Shown: positions 41,261 to 50,148 of the stretch, in pieces
How the letters are laid out: each line of letters opens with the position of its first letter
Numbering within the stretch: the first letter of the stretch is position 1
Assembly: GCF_001418105.1 (NCBI RefSeq)
Contig: NZ_LIQI01000022.1
Coordinates: forward strand, 124,001 to 188,000
Reading direction: 5' to 3'
From: Lacinutrix himadriensis
GTDB lineage: Bacteria; Bacteroidota; Bacteroidia; Flavobacteriales; Flavobacteriaceae
Length of the DNA: 64,000 nt
Position numbers and translations under genes: made by a program
The notes under the pieces: generated by a model
Databases searched by the model: none
Told to the model about the DNA's origin: nothing
Seen by the model: the letters and a program-made list of their open reading frames with translations, nothing else

Positions 41261-41704
41261 ATGAAAAAAGCAATTTTATTAAGTTTTGCTATGCTAGCAA
41301 TGACGACAGTAGGAATGGCTCAAAACACCACAAAAGCTAGTGAAGCAAAAACAGTAGCTAATGAAGATGGCGCAAAAATTGAGTTTGAATCAGAAACCAT
41401 AGATTATGGGACTATTGAAAACAGCTCGGATGGAAATAGGGAGTTTACATTCACAAATACAGGTACAACACCTCTAGTAATAACAAATGCCAAAGGTTCT
41501 TGCGGATGCACAGTCCCAACATGGCCAAAAGAAGCGATTGCTCCTGGTGAATCTTCTGTTATTGGCGTACGTTATGCAACAGACAGAACAGGGTCTTTTT
41601 CTAAAAGTATCACACTAACTTCTAATGCTGTCAATGCTCCTAAAAAAGTAATACACATTAAAGGAAAGGTGAATCCAAAACCAGCAGAAGACAAGAATAT
41701 TTAA
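41261..41704 (+). CDS. DUF1573 exported protein
   Basis: The 147-residue protein has a signal peptide (1-20, ending VGMAQ). A single Ig-like DUF1573 domain follows (about 38-138): IDYGTIENSSDGNREFTFTNTGTTPLVITNAKGSCGCTVPTWPKEAIAPGE-type sequence, with the hallmark SCGCT cysteines. It is probably periplasmic or surface. Such proteins are abundant in Bacteroidota, with no defined biochemical role. A terminator follows at 41727-41754. Confidence 0.88.
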   Translation: MKKAILLSFAMLAMTTVGMAQNTTKASEAKTVANEDGAKIEFESETIDYGTIENSSDGNREFTFTNTGTTPLVITNAKGSCGCTVPTWPKEAIAPGESSVIGVRYATDRTGSFSKSITLTSNAVNAPKKVIHIKGKVNPKPAEDKNI

Positions 41705-41726
41705 TTTCTTTTTTTTTGATAACTTT

Positions 41727-41754
41727 AAAACTTCCTTTTTTATAAGGAAGTTTT
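41727..41754 (+). terminator. terminator after the DUF1573 gene
   Basis: AAAACTTCCTT (41727-41737) pairs with AAGGAAGTTTT (41744-41754), followed by more Ts. Confidence 0.7.
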
Positions 41755-41772
41755 TTTTTGAATATTTGCAAT

Positions 41773-42306
41773 ATGAGAAAACTAAAAAATAACGAACTGG
41801 ATCGATTAAGTGTTGAAGATTTTAAAACTTCGGCAAAGACACCTATTATTATCATTCTAGATAATATTAGAAGCTTAAACAATATTGGCTCCGTGTTTAG
41901 AACTAGTGATGCTTTTTTAGTTGAAAAAATTTATCTCTGCGGAATTACCGCTACGCCACCTCATAAAGACATTCACAAAACAGCTTTAGGAAGTACAGAC
42001 ACTGTTGCTTGGGAATATGCAGAAAACACTTTAGATGTTGTTGAAAAGCTGAAAAACGAAAACGTAAAAATATGCGCGATTGAACAAGCGGAAAATGCAA
42101 CGATGCTAAACGATTTTACACCGGAAGCTAACCATAAATACGCGCTAGTTTTTGGCAACGAAGTTAAAGGTGTTGCACAAGATGTAGTTTCAAAAAGTGA
42201 TGTGGTTATAGAAATCCCTCAATTTGGAACCAAGCATTCCCTTAATATTTCGGTGAGTTGTGGTGTTGTGGTTTGGGATGTGTTTTCGAAGCTAAAAAAG
42301 CTATAA
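41773..42306 (+). CDS. TrmH/SpoU-family RNA 2'-O-methyltransferase
   Basis: The ATG at 41773 (MRKLKNNELDRL) gives 177 residues; a TTG at 41758 is less likely. SPOUT motifs are present: motif 1 LDNIRSLNNIGSVFRTSDAF, motif 2 YALVFGNEVKGV, motif 3 IPQFGTKHSLNISVSCGVVVWD. These form the knotted S-adenosylmethionine site that methylates a ribose in tRNA or rRNA. It is a single compact domain with no substrate-recruitment extension, so the target is not predictable. Confidence 0.9.
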   Translation: MRKLKNNELDRLSVEDFKTSAKTPIIIILDNIRSLNNIGSVFRTSDAFLVEKIYLCGITATPPHKDIHKTALGSTDTVAWEYAENTLDVVEKLKNENVKICAIEQAENATMLNDFTPEANHKYALVFGNEVKGVAQDVVSKSDVVIEIPQFGTKHSLNISVSCGVVVWDVFSKLKKL

Positions 42307-42308
42307 GA

Positions 42309-42367
42309 TGTCATTCCGACTAAAACGGAGGAATCTCAATGGGTTTCTCGACAAGCTCGAAATGACA
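42309..42367. repeat. interspersed intergenic repeat fragment
   Basis: The 59-bp segment is bounded by TGTCATTCCGAC and GAAATGACA, containing TTTCTCGACAAGCTCG. It resembles a short palindromic repeat scattered between genes in many flavobacterial genomes; another partial copy is near 23671. Confidence 0.6.
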
Positions 42368-42373
42368 AAACAT

Positions 42374-43501
42374 CTACTCACAAATTCTATCTAACAACCA
42401 AAGGTAGTCTGCTCTGTTTTTTACAAAATCCTTATTTGAAATATCGATGATTTTAATATTCAATTCGGTTTGTTCCTTTAAAAATTCTAAATAACCAGAA
42501 TTGATTTTGTCTAGATAATCGTTTTCGATATCTTTCTCGTAATTCCTACCTCTTTTCTTAATATTCGCCTGAAGCCTTTCAGTATTTTGATATAAATACA
42601 CATATAAATCCGGTTTCGCTATATCTTTATATACTTGATAAAAGAGTTTTCTATACAGTTTAAACTCGTCTTCTGGCAAGGTAATTTTAGAGAATATTAA
42701 CGACTTAAAAACATCATAATCGCTAACAATAAAATCTTTAAATAGGTCTAATTGCGATAAATCATCACTAATTTGTTGGTAACGATCTGCAAGAAAGGAC
42801 ATCTCTAAAGTAAACGCATAACGCTTAGGTTCTTTATAAAATTTTGGCAAAAACGGATTATCAGCAAAGCGTTCTAAAATAAGCTTCGCATTAAAATCAT
42901 GTGCCATTTTATTGGTTAAACTCGTTTTCCCTGCACCAATATTTCCTTCAATTGCAATAAAATTATACTTAGAGAAATCATATTGCTTACTTGGGTTTTT
43001 CAGCCAAATATTTACTGGTTCTAAAACGCTAGTATCTTCGCATGCTTCCAACAAAACACTAACTTCTTTCTCTAGAACGGGATGCTTCATTTGCGAAGCT
43101 ATATTTTGCAAAGGCTGCAACACAAACTTACGTTTATGCATTTCTGGATGCGGAACTTGTAACGATTTCGTATCTATAACTTCATCTTCATAAAAAATAA
43201 TATCTAAATCTATGATTCTAGATTCATATCCTTCCTTTTTAGAGCGAACTCTCCCTAATTGCTTTTCAATATCTAATAGAATCTTTAAAAGCTTACTTGC
43301 TTTAAATTCGGTTTCTAGAATTAAGCAGGTGTTAAAAAACGCCTCGCCTTCAAAACCAAAAGCAGGTGTTTTATACACCTTAGATATAATTTTAATATTA
43401 CCAACTTGTTCGTGAATACAATCAATAGCGTTTTGCAAATTTTTAAATTTGTCGCCTTTGTTGCTTCCTAAAGAAATGTATGCTTTTTTTGGTTGGCTCA
43501 T
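42374..43501 (-). CDS. folK: fusion: HPPK (FolK) + deoxynucleoside kinase
   Basis: In the 375-residue protein, residues 1 to about 160 are 6-hydroxymethyl-dihydropterin pyrophosphokinase (ISLGSNKGDKFKNL, GFEGEAFFNTC, RSKKEGYESRIIDLDIIFY, VPHPEMHKRKFVL). Residues about 172-375 are a deoxynucleoside kinase (Walker A AIEGNIGAGKTSLTNKM; ERFADNPFLPKFY; DYDVFKSLIFS; lid region RGRNYEKDIENDYL). One frame joins folate synthesis with nucleoside salvage. The fusion is known in Bacteroidota and the frame is intact here. Confidence 0.93.
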   Translation of the reverse strand: MSQPKKAYISLGSNKGDKFKNLQNAIDCIHEQVGNIKIISKVYKTPAFGFEGEAFFNTCLILETEFKASKLLKILLDIEKQLGRVRSKKEGYESRIIDLDIIFYEDEVIDTKSLQVPHPEMHKRKFVLQPLQNIASQMKHPVLEKEVSVLLEACEDTSVLEPVNIWLKNPSKQYDFSKYNFIAIEGNIGAGKTSLTNKMAHDFNAKLILERFADNPFLPKFYKEPKRYAFTLEMSFLADRYQQISDDLSQLDLFKDFIVSDYDVFKSLIFSKITLPEDEFKLYRKLFYQVYKDIAKPDLYVYLYQNTERLQANIKKRGRNYEKDIENDYLDKINSGYLEFLKEQTELNIKIIDISNKDFVKNRADYLWLLDRICE

Positions 43502-43751
43502 AAGTTATTTAACGAATCTCCTCTTTTTTGTTCCTATGAAATAACTAAAACAACAAGCGAAGATGCATTCGTGCAAAATAAGTAAAACAATTTTTAATGC
43601 TTTATATTTATCTTAGCTATTTATTCACAATTTATTCTCAAAAGTTTTTGAGCGGAAACTTGTCTAATCTGAATACATTAAATACGACAGATATAATATG
43701 AAACGAACAAACATTAATCAAATTTAGATTCCTGCCAACATTGGAAACATT

Positions 43752-44456
43752 ATGACATTAAAAGATAAACTTGCTGCACAACGTATTTACCTATTTTTAG
43801 GTGCTCTATTTATAACCTCGTTAGTGGTTTCGAATTTAATATTTCAAAAGTTTTTTTATTGGTATCCTATGGATGTAGAAATTTTTGGATCGAAACTATT
43901 TGAAATTTCCGTTGGTATTCTACCATATCCTATCACCTTTTTAGTAACCGATTTAATAAGTGAAATCTACGGAAAAAAGCGCGCCAACGATATTGTTATT
44001 GCTGGGATTTTCGCCTCCTTTTTCTCGATGCTAATTGTTTATGTAGCGAATGTTGCACCAGCTACAAGTTGGTCGCCAGTAGATAACCAATTATTCACCA
44101 CTGTTTTTGGAAGCACAGCAATTGCGGTTTTTGCTAGTATGATGGCTTACTTACTTGCTCAATTAATAGATATTCAGATTTACCACTTTTGGAAAAGAGT
44201 CACCAAAGGAAAACACTTATGGTTGCGAAATAACTTCTCCACCTTTTTATCTCAGTTTGTGGATACTTTTACCATTTTAATATTACTATGTTCTTTTCAT
44301 ATTATAGCTTGGGATAAATTTGCGGGATTGTTAGCAGCAGGATTTATTTTTAAAGTGCTCATTGCTATTTTTGACACGCCTTTTTTGTACTTAGGCGTCT
44401 ATCTTTTTAGAAAACGTTTTAAGTTAAAAACTAACGAAGAAATAGATTTACTTTAA
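43752..44456 (+). CDS. queuosine precursor transporter (VUT/YhhQ family)
   Basis: The 234-residue protein has about six membrane helices: LFLGALFITSLVVSNLIF, SVGILPYPITFLVTDLISEIYGKKRANDIV, and SQFVDTFTILILLC near the C-terminus. The PYPITFLVTDLISEIYG block is characteristic. E. coli YhhQ imports preQ0/preQ1 for queuosine. No riboswitch is visible in the 250-bp upstream gap. Transcribed alone. Confidence 0.88.
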   Translation: MTLKDKLAAQRIYLFLGALFITSLVVSNLIFQKFFYWYPMDVEIFGSKLFEISVGILPYPITFLVTDLISEIYGKKRANDIVIAGIFASFFSMLIVYVANVAPATSWSPVDNQLFTTVFGSTAIAVFASMMAYLLAQLIDIQIYHFWKRVTKGKHLWLRNNFSTFLSQFVDTFTILILLCSFHIIAWDKFAGLLAAGFIFKVLIAIFDTPFLYLGVYLFRKRFKLKTNEEIDLL

Positions 44457-44545
44457 ATGCTAAACTTATACTAAAGTCTATCTTTGTAACATCTAAACCT
44501 TGTATTATTACGTAAATACTTACACAAACAAATTTGTATTTTTTT

Positions 44546-47263
44546 ATGAAGAAAGCTTTAAAAATCATTGGCATTACTTTACTCATTATTGTGGCACTTT
44601 TAGTTGCCATTCCTTTTATGTTTAAATCGCAAATTAAGGATATGGTAAAACGTTTTATAAACGAAAACATGAATGCTAATGTAGAATTTAGCGATGTAAA
44701 CCTTAGCTTTCTAAGTAGTTTTCCGCAAGCGCATGTTAGTGTCGACGATTTAGTAATTACCAATTTCGCACCTTTTAAAGATGAAACATTTGCCACGGCA
44801 AAGTCCATTACTTTTGATATGTCTGTAAAAGAATTATTTAAAACTGCAGACGAAGGACCTATAATTATAAATGCCATAAATGTAAATGAAGCATTACTGA
44901 CTTTAAAAACAAACAAACTTGGTGATGTAAATTATGATATTGTAAAGCAAAAAGAAAACCAAAACACAGAAGCTTCTGCAGATGAAAAAGGCTTTACCTT
45001 AGACATAGAAGATTACGCTATAAACAATAGTGCTTTCACCTATTTAGACGAAAAATCGAATGTTACTTTTTATATCACAGAATTGAATCATTCTGGAAAA
45101 GGAACTTTTTCTGGTGATGTTTCAGAGTTAGACACCAATACCGAAGCTAGAGTCAGTTTAAAATTAGACAGTACACAATATTTAAACAACAACACTATTA
45201 AATTAGACGCCTTAATTGGTTTGGATTTAGAAAACAACAAATACACTTTTAAGGAAAACAAAGCGATTATCAATCAGTTACCATTAGCGTTTCAAGGATA
45301 TGTGCAAATGGTAGATGAAGGTCAGGATATCGATATTTCTTTTGAAAATACGGGTTCCGATTTCAAAGACTTCCTAGCCATTGTTCCTAAAGAATATTCA
45401 AAAAACATAGAAGATGTAGCGACTACTGGAACCTTTAAAGTAAAAGGAATTATAAAAGGACTCAGTAGCGACACCACCATTCCGCATTTAGATATTAATG
45501 TGACCTCTAATAATGCTTCATTTAAATATCCGGACTTACCAAAAAGTGTAGAAAACATCATCATAAATGCATCGGTTAAAAACGATGATGGAAATGTAGA
45601 CAATACCTATGTGGATATAAAAGCTTTAAACTTTAAAATAGACGAAGACATCTTTAAGTCATCAGCAACCCTAAAAAACATCACTAAAAACATGTTTGTA
45701 AACGCCGACATTGATGGTGTTTTAAATCTAGCAAACATCACCAAAGCGTATCCTGTAACTTTAGAAAAAGAATTAAGCGGAATTTTAAAAGCAAAGTTGA
45801 ATACTTCTTTTGACATGAATGCTATAGAAACAAATACATACCAACGCATTAAAAATAATGGAACAGTAGGTATTACTGACTTCATCTTTTCTGGAGAAGA
45901 TATTGTAAACCCAATTCATATAAGTAAAGCTGATATTACTTTTCACCCTGGAACCGTTTCACTAAACAGTTTTGATGCACGAACAGGAACTAGTGACATA
46001 AGCGCAACAGGAACGATTAATAACCTATTAGGTTTTTTACTTAGTGACGGTAAATTAAAAGGTAACTTTAATGTAAAGTCGAATACCTTTGCGGTGAATG
46101 ATTTTATGGTTGCTGAAACAGAAACTGCAACTAAAAACAAAACGACTACAGAGGAAGCATCTCTTAAAATTCCAGCATTTTTAGATTGCAGTATTCAAGC
46201 GGACGCAAAAACGGTCTTATATGATAACCTAACCCTTAAAAACGTAAAAGGGTCTCTTAAAATAAAAGACGAACAAGCCAATTTAGAAAATCTAACAACC
46301 AATATTTTTGATGGTGATTTAGCCATCTCTGGTTTGGTAGACACAAAAAACAAGACCCCTCTTTTTAATATGAATCTTGGTATCGCTAATTTTGACATCT
46401 CGCAATCTTTTAAAGATTTAGAATTACTACAAAGCTTAGCGCCTATCGCAAAAATATTACAAGGAAAACTAAATACAACCATTAATCTTTCTGGTGCTTT
46501 AGACGAAGAATTTTCACCAGATTTAGCTTCGGTTTCTGGAAATGCGCTTGCAGAATTATTAACGACTAATATATCTTCCGAAAATGCTCCTTTATTAAGC
46601 AAATTAAATGGCGCTTTTAGTTTTATAGATTTCGATAAGTTAGATTTAAAAGACCTAAAGACAAAATTAGAATTTAAAGACGGAAAAGTAAACGTGAAAC
46701 CTTTTGACATCAAATATAAAGACATTAACATTACTGTAGATGGATCTCACGGATTTGATAAAAGCATGGCTTATAATGCCGTCTTACAAGTTCCTGCTAA
46801 ATACCTAGGAAGTGAAGTAAACCAACTTATAGGTAAAATAAACGATCCTGCCGTAGATAAGATAACTATTCCTATAACGGCAACCATTGGTGGTACTTTT
46901 ACTGCTCCAACCGTTAAAACAGATTTAACGAGCGGTGTTACCAACTTAACAAAACAGCTTATTGAAATACAAAAGCAGAAACTTTTAAATCAAGGGACAC
47001 AACAATTACAAGATTTAATTGGTGATGCTTTAGGTGGTTCTAAACCTAAAAACGATTCCACAAAAACACAAACCAATAATCCAATTAAAAATGTACTCAG
47101 TGATATCATAGGCGGAAACAGCACAAACACCAATACCACAGATACGACAAATACAGAAACAACCCCTAAAAAACCTACTGTTGAAGACGGTGTAAAAGAC
47201 ATTTTAGGCGGACTTTTTGGAGGAAAAAAGAAGAAAGAAACTACAAAAGATTCGATTAAGTAA
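44546..47263 (+). CDS. AsmA-like family protein
   Basis: The ATG at 44546 gives 905 residues; a TTG four codons earlier is possible. There is an N-terminal membrane anchor (about 4-22, ALKIIGITLLIIVALLVAIPF), then long beta-strand repeats typical of AsmA/TamB/repeating-beta-groove proteins, e.g. SFLSSFPQAHVSVDDLVITNF and a C-terminal AsmA_2-like stretch (about 650-800). The end is a Thr/Asn/Lys-rich tail with two DILGG motifs. Family members bridge the periplasm and affect outer-membrane lipid transport; that role is inferred. Confidence 0.85.
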   Translation: MKKALKIIGITLLIIVALLVAIPFMFKSQIKDMVKRFINENMNANVEFSDVNLSFLSSFPQAHVSVDDLVITNFAPFKDETFATAKSITFDMSVKELFKTADEGPIIINAINVNEALLTLKTNKLGDVNYDIVKQKENQNTEASADEKGFTLDIEDYAINNSAFTYLDEKSNVTFYITELNHSGKGTFSGDVSELDTNTEARVSLKLDSTQYLNNNTIKLDALIGLDLENNKYTFKENKAIINQLPLAFQGYVQMVDEGQDIDISFENTGSDFKDFLAIVPKEYSKNIEDVATTGTFKVKGIIKGLSSDTTIPHLDINVTSNNASFKYPDLPKSVENIIINASVKNDDGNVDNTYVDIKALNFKIDEDIFKSSATLKNITKNMFVNADIDGVLNLANITKAYPVTLEKELSGILKAKLNTSFDMNAIETNTYQRIKNNGTVGITDFIFSGEDIVNPIHISKADITFHPGTVSLNSFDARTGTSDISATGTINNLLGFLLSDGKLKGNFNVKSNTFAVNDFMVAETETATKNKTTTEEASLKIPAFLDCSIQADAKTVLYDNLTLKNVKGSLKIKDEQANLENLTTNIFDGDLAISGLVDTKNKTPLFNMNLGIANFDISQSFKDLELLQSLAPIAKILQGKLNTTINLSGALDEEFSPDLASVSGNALAELLTTNISSENAPLLSKLNGAFSFIDFDKLDLKDLKTKLEFKDGKVNVKPFDIKYKDINITVDGSHGFDKSMAYNAVLQVPAKYLGSEVNQLIGKINDPAVDKITIPITATIGGTFTAPTVKTDLTSGVTNLTKQLIEIQKQKLLNQGTQQLQDLIGDALGGSKPKNDSTKTQTNNPIKNVLSDIIGGNSTNTNTTDTTNTETTPKKPTVEDGVKDILGGLFGGKKKKETTKDSIK

Positions 47264-47314
47264 AAAAGAAGAAAAAAAAAGTGAATAAATATTATAAAAT
47301 ATGAATATTTAATT

Positions 47315-47322
47315 TACTTTTG
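47315..47322 (+). promoter_or_regulatory. -7 box upstream of rpsU
   Basis: TACTTTTG matches TAnnTTTG, 22 bp before the rpsU ATG, in an AT-rich intergenic gap. Confidence 0.45.
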
Positions 47323-47344
47323 CATCCACAATTAAAGATTCATT

Positions 47345-47539
47345 ATGTTAAGAATAGAAATAAAAGAAGGAGAAAATATAGAACGTGCTTTAAAACGTTA
47401 CAAGCGTAAACACAGAAATGTGAAAGTTATGCAAAACTTAAGAGAAAACCAGTTTTTCACTAAGCCATCTGTAAAACGTAGAAGACAAGTACAAAAAGCA
47501 TCTTATATCCAAGGTTTAAGAGACGCTGAAGATATTTAG
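47345..47539 (+). CDS. rpsU: 30S ribosomal protein S21
   Basis: The 64-residue protein fits bS21: MLRIEIKEGENIERALKRYKRKHRNVKVM, then KPSVKRRRQVQKASYIQ. Bacteroidota S21 lies near the anti-Shine-Dalgarno of 16S rRNA. It has its own -7 box and a shared terminator downstream. Confidence 0.95.
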   Translation: MLRIEIKEGENIERALKRYKRKHRNVKVMQNLRENQFFTKPSVKRRRQVQKASYIQGLRDAEDI

Positions 47540-47564
47540 TAGTTACTTCTTTTTTAATATATAC

Positions 47565-47596
47565 AAAAACACGCTTTTTATTAAAAGCGTGTTTTT
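47565..47596. terminator. bidirectional terminator between rpsU and DUF2797 gene
   Basis: AAAAACACGCTTTT (47565-47578) pairs with AAAAGCGTGTTTTT (47583-47596), a 14-bp stem with T-runs both ways. Confidence 0.85.
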
Positions 47597-47605
47597 TTGT
47601 TGGCT

Positions 47606-48400
47606 TTAATCTACACCAATCTCTACAACCAAACCTTCATTAGATCTTACATTAAAAACGGTTTGATCTTCAAAAATGAGGTATTGTCCTTTTATACCAA
47701 CAAGCTTCCCAGAATAACTTCCTTGTTTTTTAATATTTAAACTTTTAGGTTTTAATGGATATTGCAACACCGGAAACTCAATATTCGTTTCGGTATTATC
47801 TTCTATAAAATACTGTTGCGCCTCATCTGGTATATATTGTTTTAAACGCTCACGCCAAACTACCAAGTCTTCATCTGCAATTTCATTTTTTAACATGGTT
47901 CGCCAATTGGTCTTGTCTGCAACATGATCTTTTAAAGCAATCTCGGTAATTCCTGCTAAATACCTATTTGGGACTTCTACAATTTCAATGGCTTCATGAG
48001 CACCTTGATCTATCCAACGTGTTGGTACTTGCCCTTTTCTGGTAACACCAACTTTTACGTTACTAGAATTAGCCAAGTAAACGATATGTGGTTGTAACTG
48101 CACTTTCTTTTCGTATGCTAAATCTCGATCTTCCTCATCTAAATGTGCCTTACTTAACTCTGGACGTATAATCCAATCTGCAGCTTGCGGAATATCAAAA
48201 AAACAGCTCTTACAAAATCCTTGTCTGTAAATCTCCTTATTTAAACCACAGTGTAAACATTGGTATTTCACAAACTTTATGTGTAACGTTTTGCCTAACA
48301 ATTGATTCATATTCAAGAAATCACTTTCAAATACTAAATAATATTGAATAGGCTGTGCAAATTCGGTTGTCATTTTTGTTAAAACACCTTGGTAGAACAT
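47606..48400 (-). CDS. DUF2797 family protein
   Basis: The start is placed at the ATG at 48400 (MFYQGVLTKM), giving 264 residues; a longer frame from 48463 would overlap the divergent GH3 gene. A Cys-rich segment at about 44-63 (YQCLHCGLNKEIYRQGFCKSCFF) looks like a zinc site. It is followed by the family block LANSSNVKVGVTRKGQVPTRWIDQGA, which resembles a GIY-YIG-like core, and AEIALKDHVADKTNWR. No biochemical function is known to me. It may share regulatory space with GH3. Confidence 0.8.
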   Translation of the reverse strand: MFYQGVLTKMTTEFAQPIQYYLVFESDFLNMNQLLGKTLHIKFVKYQCLHCGLNKEIYRQGFCKSCFFDIPQAADWIIRPELSKAHLDEEDRDLAYEKKVQLQPHIVYLANSSNVKVGVTRKGQVPTRWIDQGAHEAIEIVEVPNRYLAGITEIALKDHVADKTNWRTMLKNEIADEDLVVWRERLKQYIPDEAQQYFIEDNTETNIEFPVLQYPLKPKSLNIKKQGSYSGKLVGIKGQYLIFEDQTVFNVRSNEGLVVEIGVD

Positions 48401-48443
48401 AAAAAAAAGTCTTATTTTTAAACTTCTTAAAGATAATATAAAT

Positions 48444-49958
48444 ATGGCAATTCCTATAGTCAATTCTATTGCTTCCTGGTTTTTAAAAAAGCGATTTCAT
48501 CAAATCGAATTATTTTTAAAATACCCCAATGAAGTACAAACCGAATTACTATTAGATCTTATAGATACAGCAAAAGATACCGAAATTGGTAAACAATACG
48601 ATTTTGCTTCTATAAAAAATTACAGACAATTTGCAGAACGTGTTCCTGTTTCTACTTACGAAGACTTACAGCCTAGTATTGAGCGTTCTAGAAATGGAGA
48701 AAATAATATTTTTTGGCCAACACCTATTAAATGGTTTGCAAAATCAAGCGGAACCACAAATGCAAAAAGTAAATTTATTCCAGTGAGCACAGACTCTCTA
48801 GAAGATTGTCACTATGCAGCAAGTAAAGATTTACTTTGTATGTATTTAAACAACAATGAAGACTCCCAACTCTTTACAGGAAAAAGTTTACGTCTTGGTG
48901 GAAGCAAAGAACTTTACAAAGAAAACGGAACTGCTTTTGGTGATTTAAGCGCAATTTTGATTGATAACATGCCTTTCTGGGCAGAATTTAGTAGCACGCC
49001 AAGCAATAAAGTTTCACTCATGAGTGATTGGGAACATAAAATGCAAGCCATTGTAGACGAAACTATTAACGAAAACGTAACCAGTCTTGCTGGTGTACCT
49101 TCTTGGATGTTGGTTTTACTAAACAATGTTCTAGAAACTACAGGCAAAAATAACTTACATGAAATCTGGCCAAACCTAGAAGTTTACTTTCATGGTGGCG
49201 TTAGCTTCACTCCTTACCAAGAGCAATACAAAAATATTTTACCTAAAAACAACTTTAAGTATTATGAAATTTATAATGCTTCGGAAGGATTTTTTGCAAT
49301 CCAAGATCAAAACAATTCTAGTGAGCTACTATTAATGTTAGATTATGGTATTTTTTACGAATTCATTCCTATGGATACTTATGGAAGTACTAGTGAAAAA
49401 ATCATTCCGTTGGCGGAAGTAACTATTGGTAAAAACTACGCCGTTCTTATTACCACAAACGCTGGATTATGGCGTTATAAAATTGGAGATACGGTTCGTT
49501 TTACTTCTACCAAACCATATAGAATAAAGGTTTCCGGACGAACAAAACACCATATTAATGTTTTTGGTGAAGAGCTTATTATTGAAAATGCCGAAGACGC
49601 ACTAAAAACGGTTTGTAAAAAAACTAAAGCTGAAATTGTAGATTATACCGCAGCTCCAGTTTTTATGCAAGGCAGAGAAAAAGGCGCACATGAATGGCTA
49701 ATAGAATTTAAAACACCTCCTAAAGACATTCACATGTTTAACGAATTGTTTGATAATGCTTTGAAAGCTTTGAATTCAGATTATGAAGCAAAAAGATATA
49801 ACAACCTAACCCTCAATAAACCAACCGTTCACGTTGCTAGAGAAAAATTATTTTACGATTGGTTAAAGCAGAACAACAAACTTGGTGGACAACACAAAAT
49901 ACCTAGACTTTCTAACACTAGAGATTATATAGAAGAATTACTAAAGTTGAATATATAG
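48444..49958 (+). CDS. GH3-family acyl-adenylating (amino acid conjugase-like) protein
   Basis: The 504-residue protein is full-length GH3, ANL superfamily. Seen are the ATP loop KSSGTTNAKSKFIPVS (about 97-112), YNASEGFFAIQD (about 280), LLMLDYGIFYEFIP, TTNAGLWRYKIGDTVRFTS and the hinge VSGRTKHHINVFGEELI. Plant GH3 enzymes conjugate auxin or jasmonate to amino acids. Bacterial GH3 proteins are widespread in Bacteroidota with unknown substrates. The C-terminal domain ends KIPRLSNTRDYIEELL, as expected. Confidence 0.9.
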   Translation: MAIPIVNSIASWFLKKRFHQIELFLKYPNEVQTELLLDLIDTAKDTEIGKQYDFASIKNYRQFAERVPVSTYEDLQPSIERSRNGENNIFWPTPIKWFAKSSGTTNAKSKFIPVSTDSLEDCHYAASKDLLCMYLNNNEDSQLFTGKSLRLGGSKELYKENGTAFGDLSAILIDNMPFWAEFSSTPSNKVSLMSDWEHKMQAIVDETINENVTSLAGVPSWMLVLLNNVLETTGKNNLHEIWPNLEVYFHGGVSFTPYQEQYKNILPKNNFKYYEIYNASEGFFAIQDQNNSSELLLMLDYGIFYEFIPMDTYGSTSEKIIPLAEVTIGKNYAVLITTNAGLWRYKIGDTVRFTSTKPYRIKVSGRTKHHINVFGEELIIENAEDALKTVCKKTKAEIVDYTAAPVFMQGREKGAHEWLIEFKTPPKDIHMFNELFDNALKALNSDYEAKRYNNLTLNKPTVHVAREKLFYDWLKQNNKLGGQHKIPRLSNTRDYIEELLKLNI

Positions 49959-50120
49959 TTGTCGTTAATCGAAGAAAAAAACAATCTATTTTCTTACAAC
50001 GAGTATAAGTTATGCTTTGTCTAAAACAGTTAATTATTAAATAAATTAGAACTACTTTAGCCTTGCTATTAATCGATATCCATATACTAATAATGTAGTA
50101 TTAATTATCGTCCATAAACA

Positions 50121-50148
50121 AAAACCCAAGTAAATTTACTTGGGTTTT
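50121..50148. terminator. terminator between GH3 and carH-like genes
   Basis: AAAACCCAAGTAAA and TTTACTTGGGTTTT form a perfect stem with T-runs on both sides. The stem includes the last codons of the minus-strand regulator. Confidence 0.75.

Noticed and set aside
43502-43751. preQ1 riboswitch before the queuosine-precursor transporter
   Set aside because: The gap has no convincing preQ1 aptamer stem or A-rich tail with pseudoknot pairing.
46195-46731. A 178-codon minus-strand frame inside the AsmA-like gene
   Set aside because: No promoter or family features; the plus-strand gene is continuous and repetitive, which produces such shadows.
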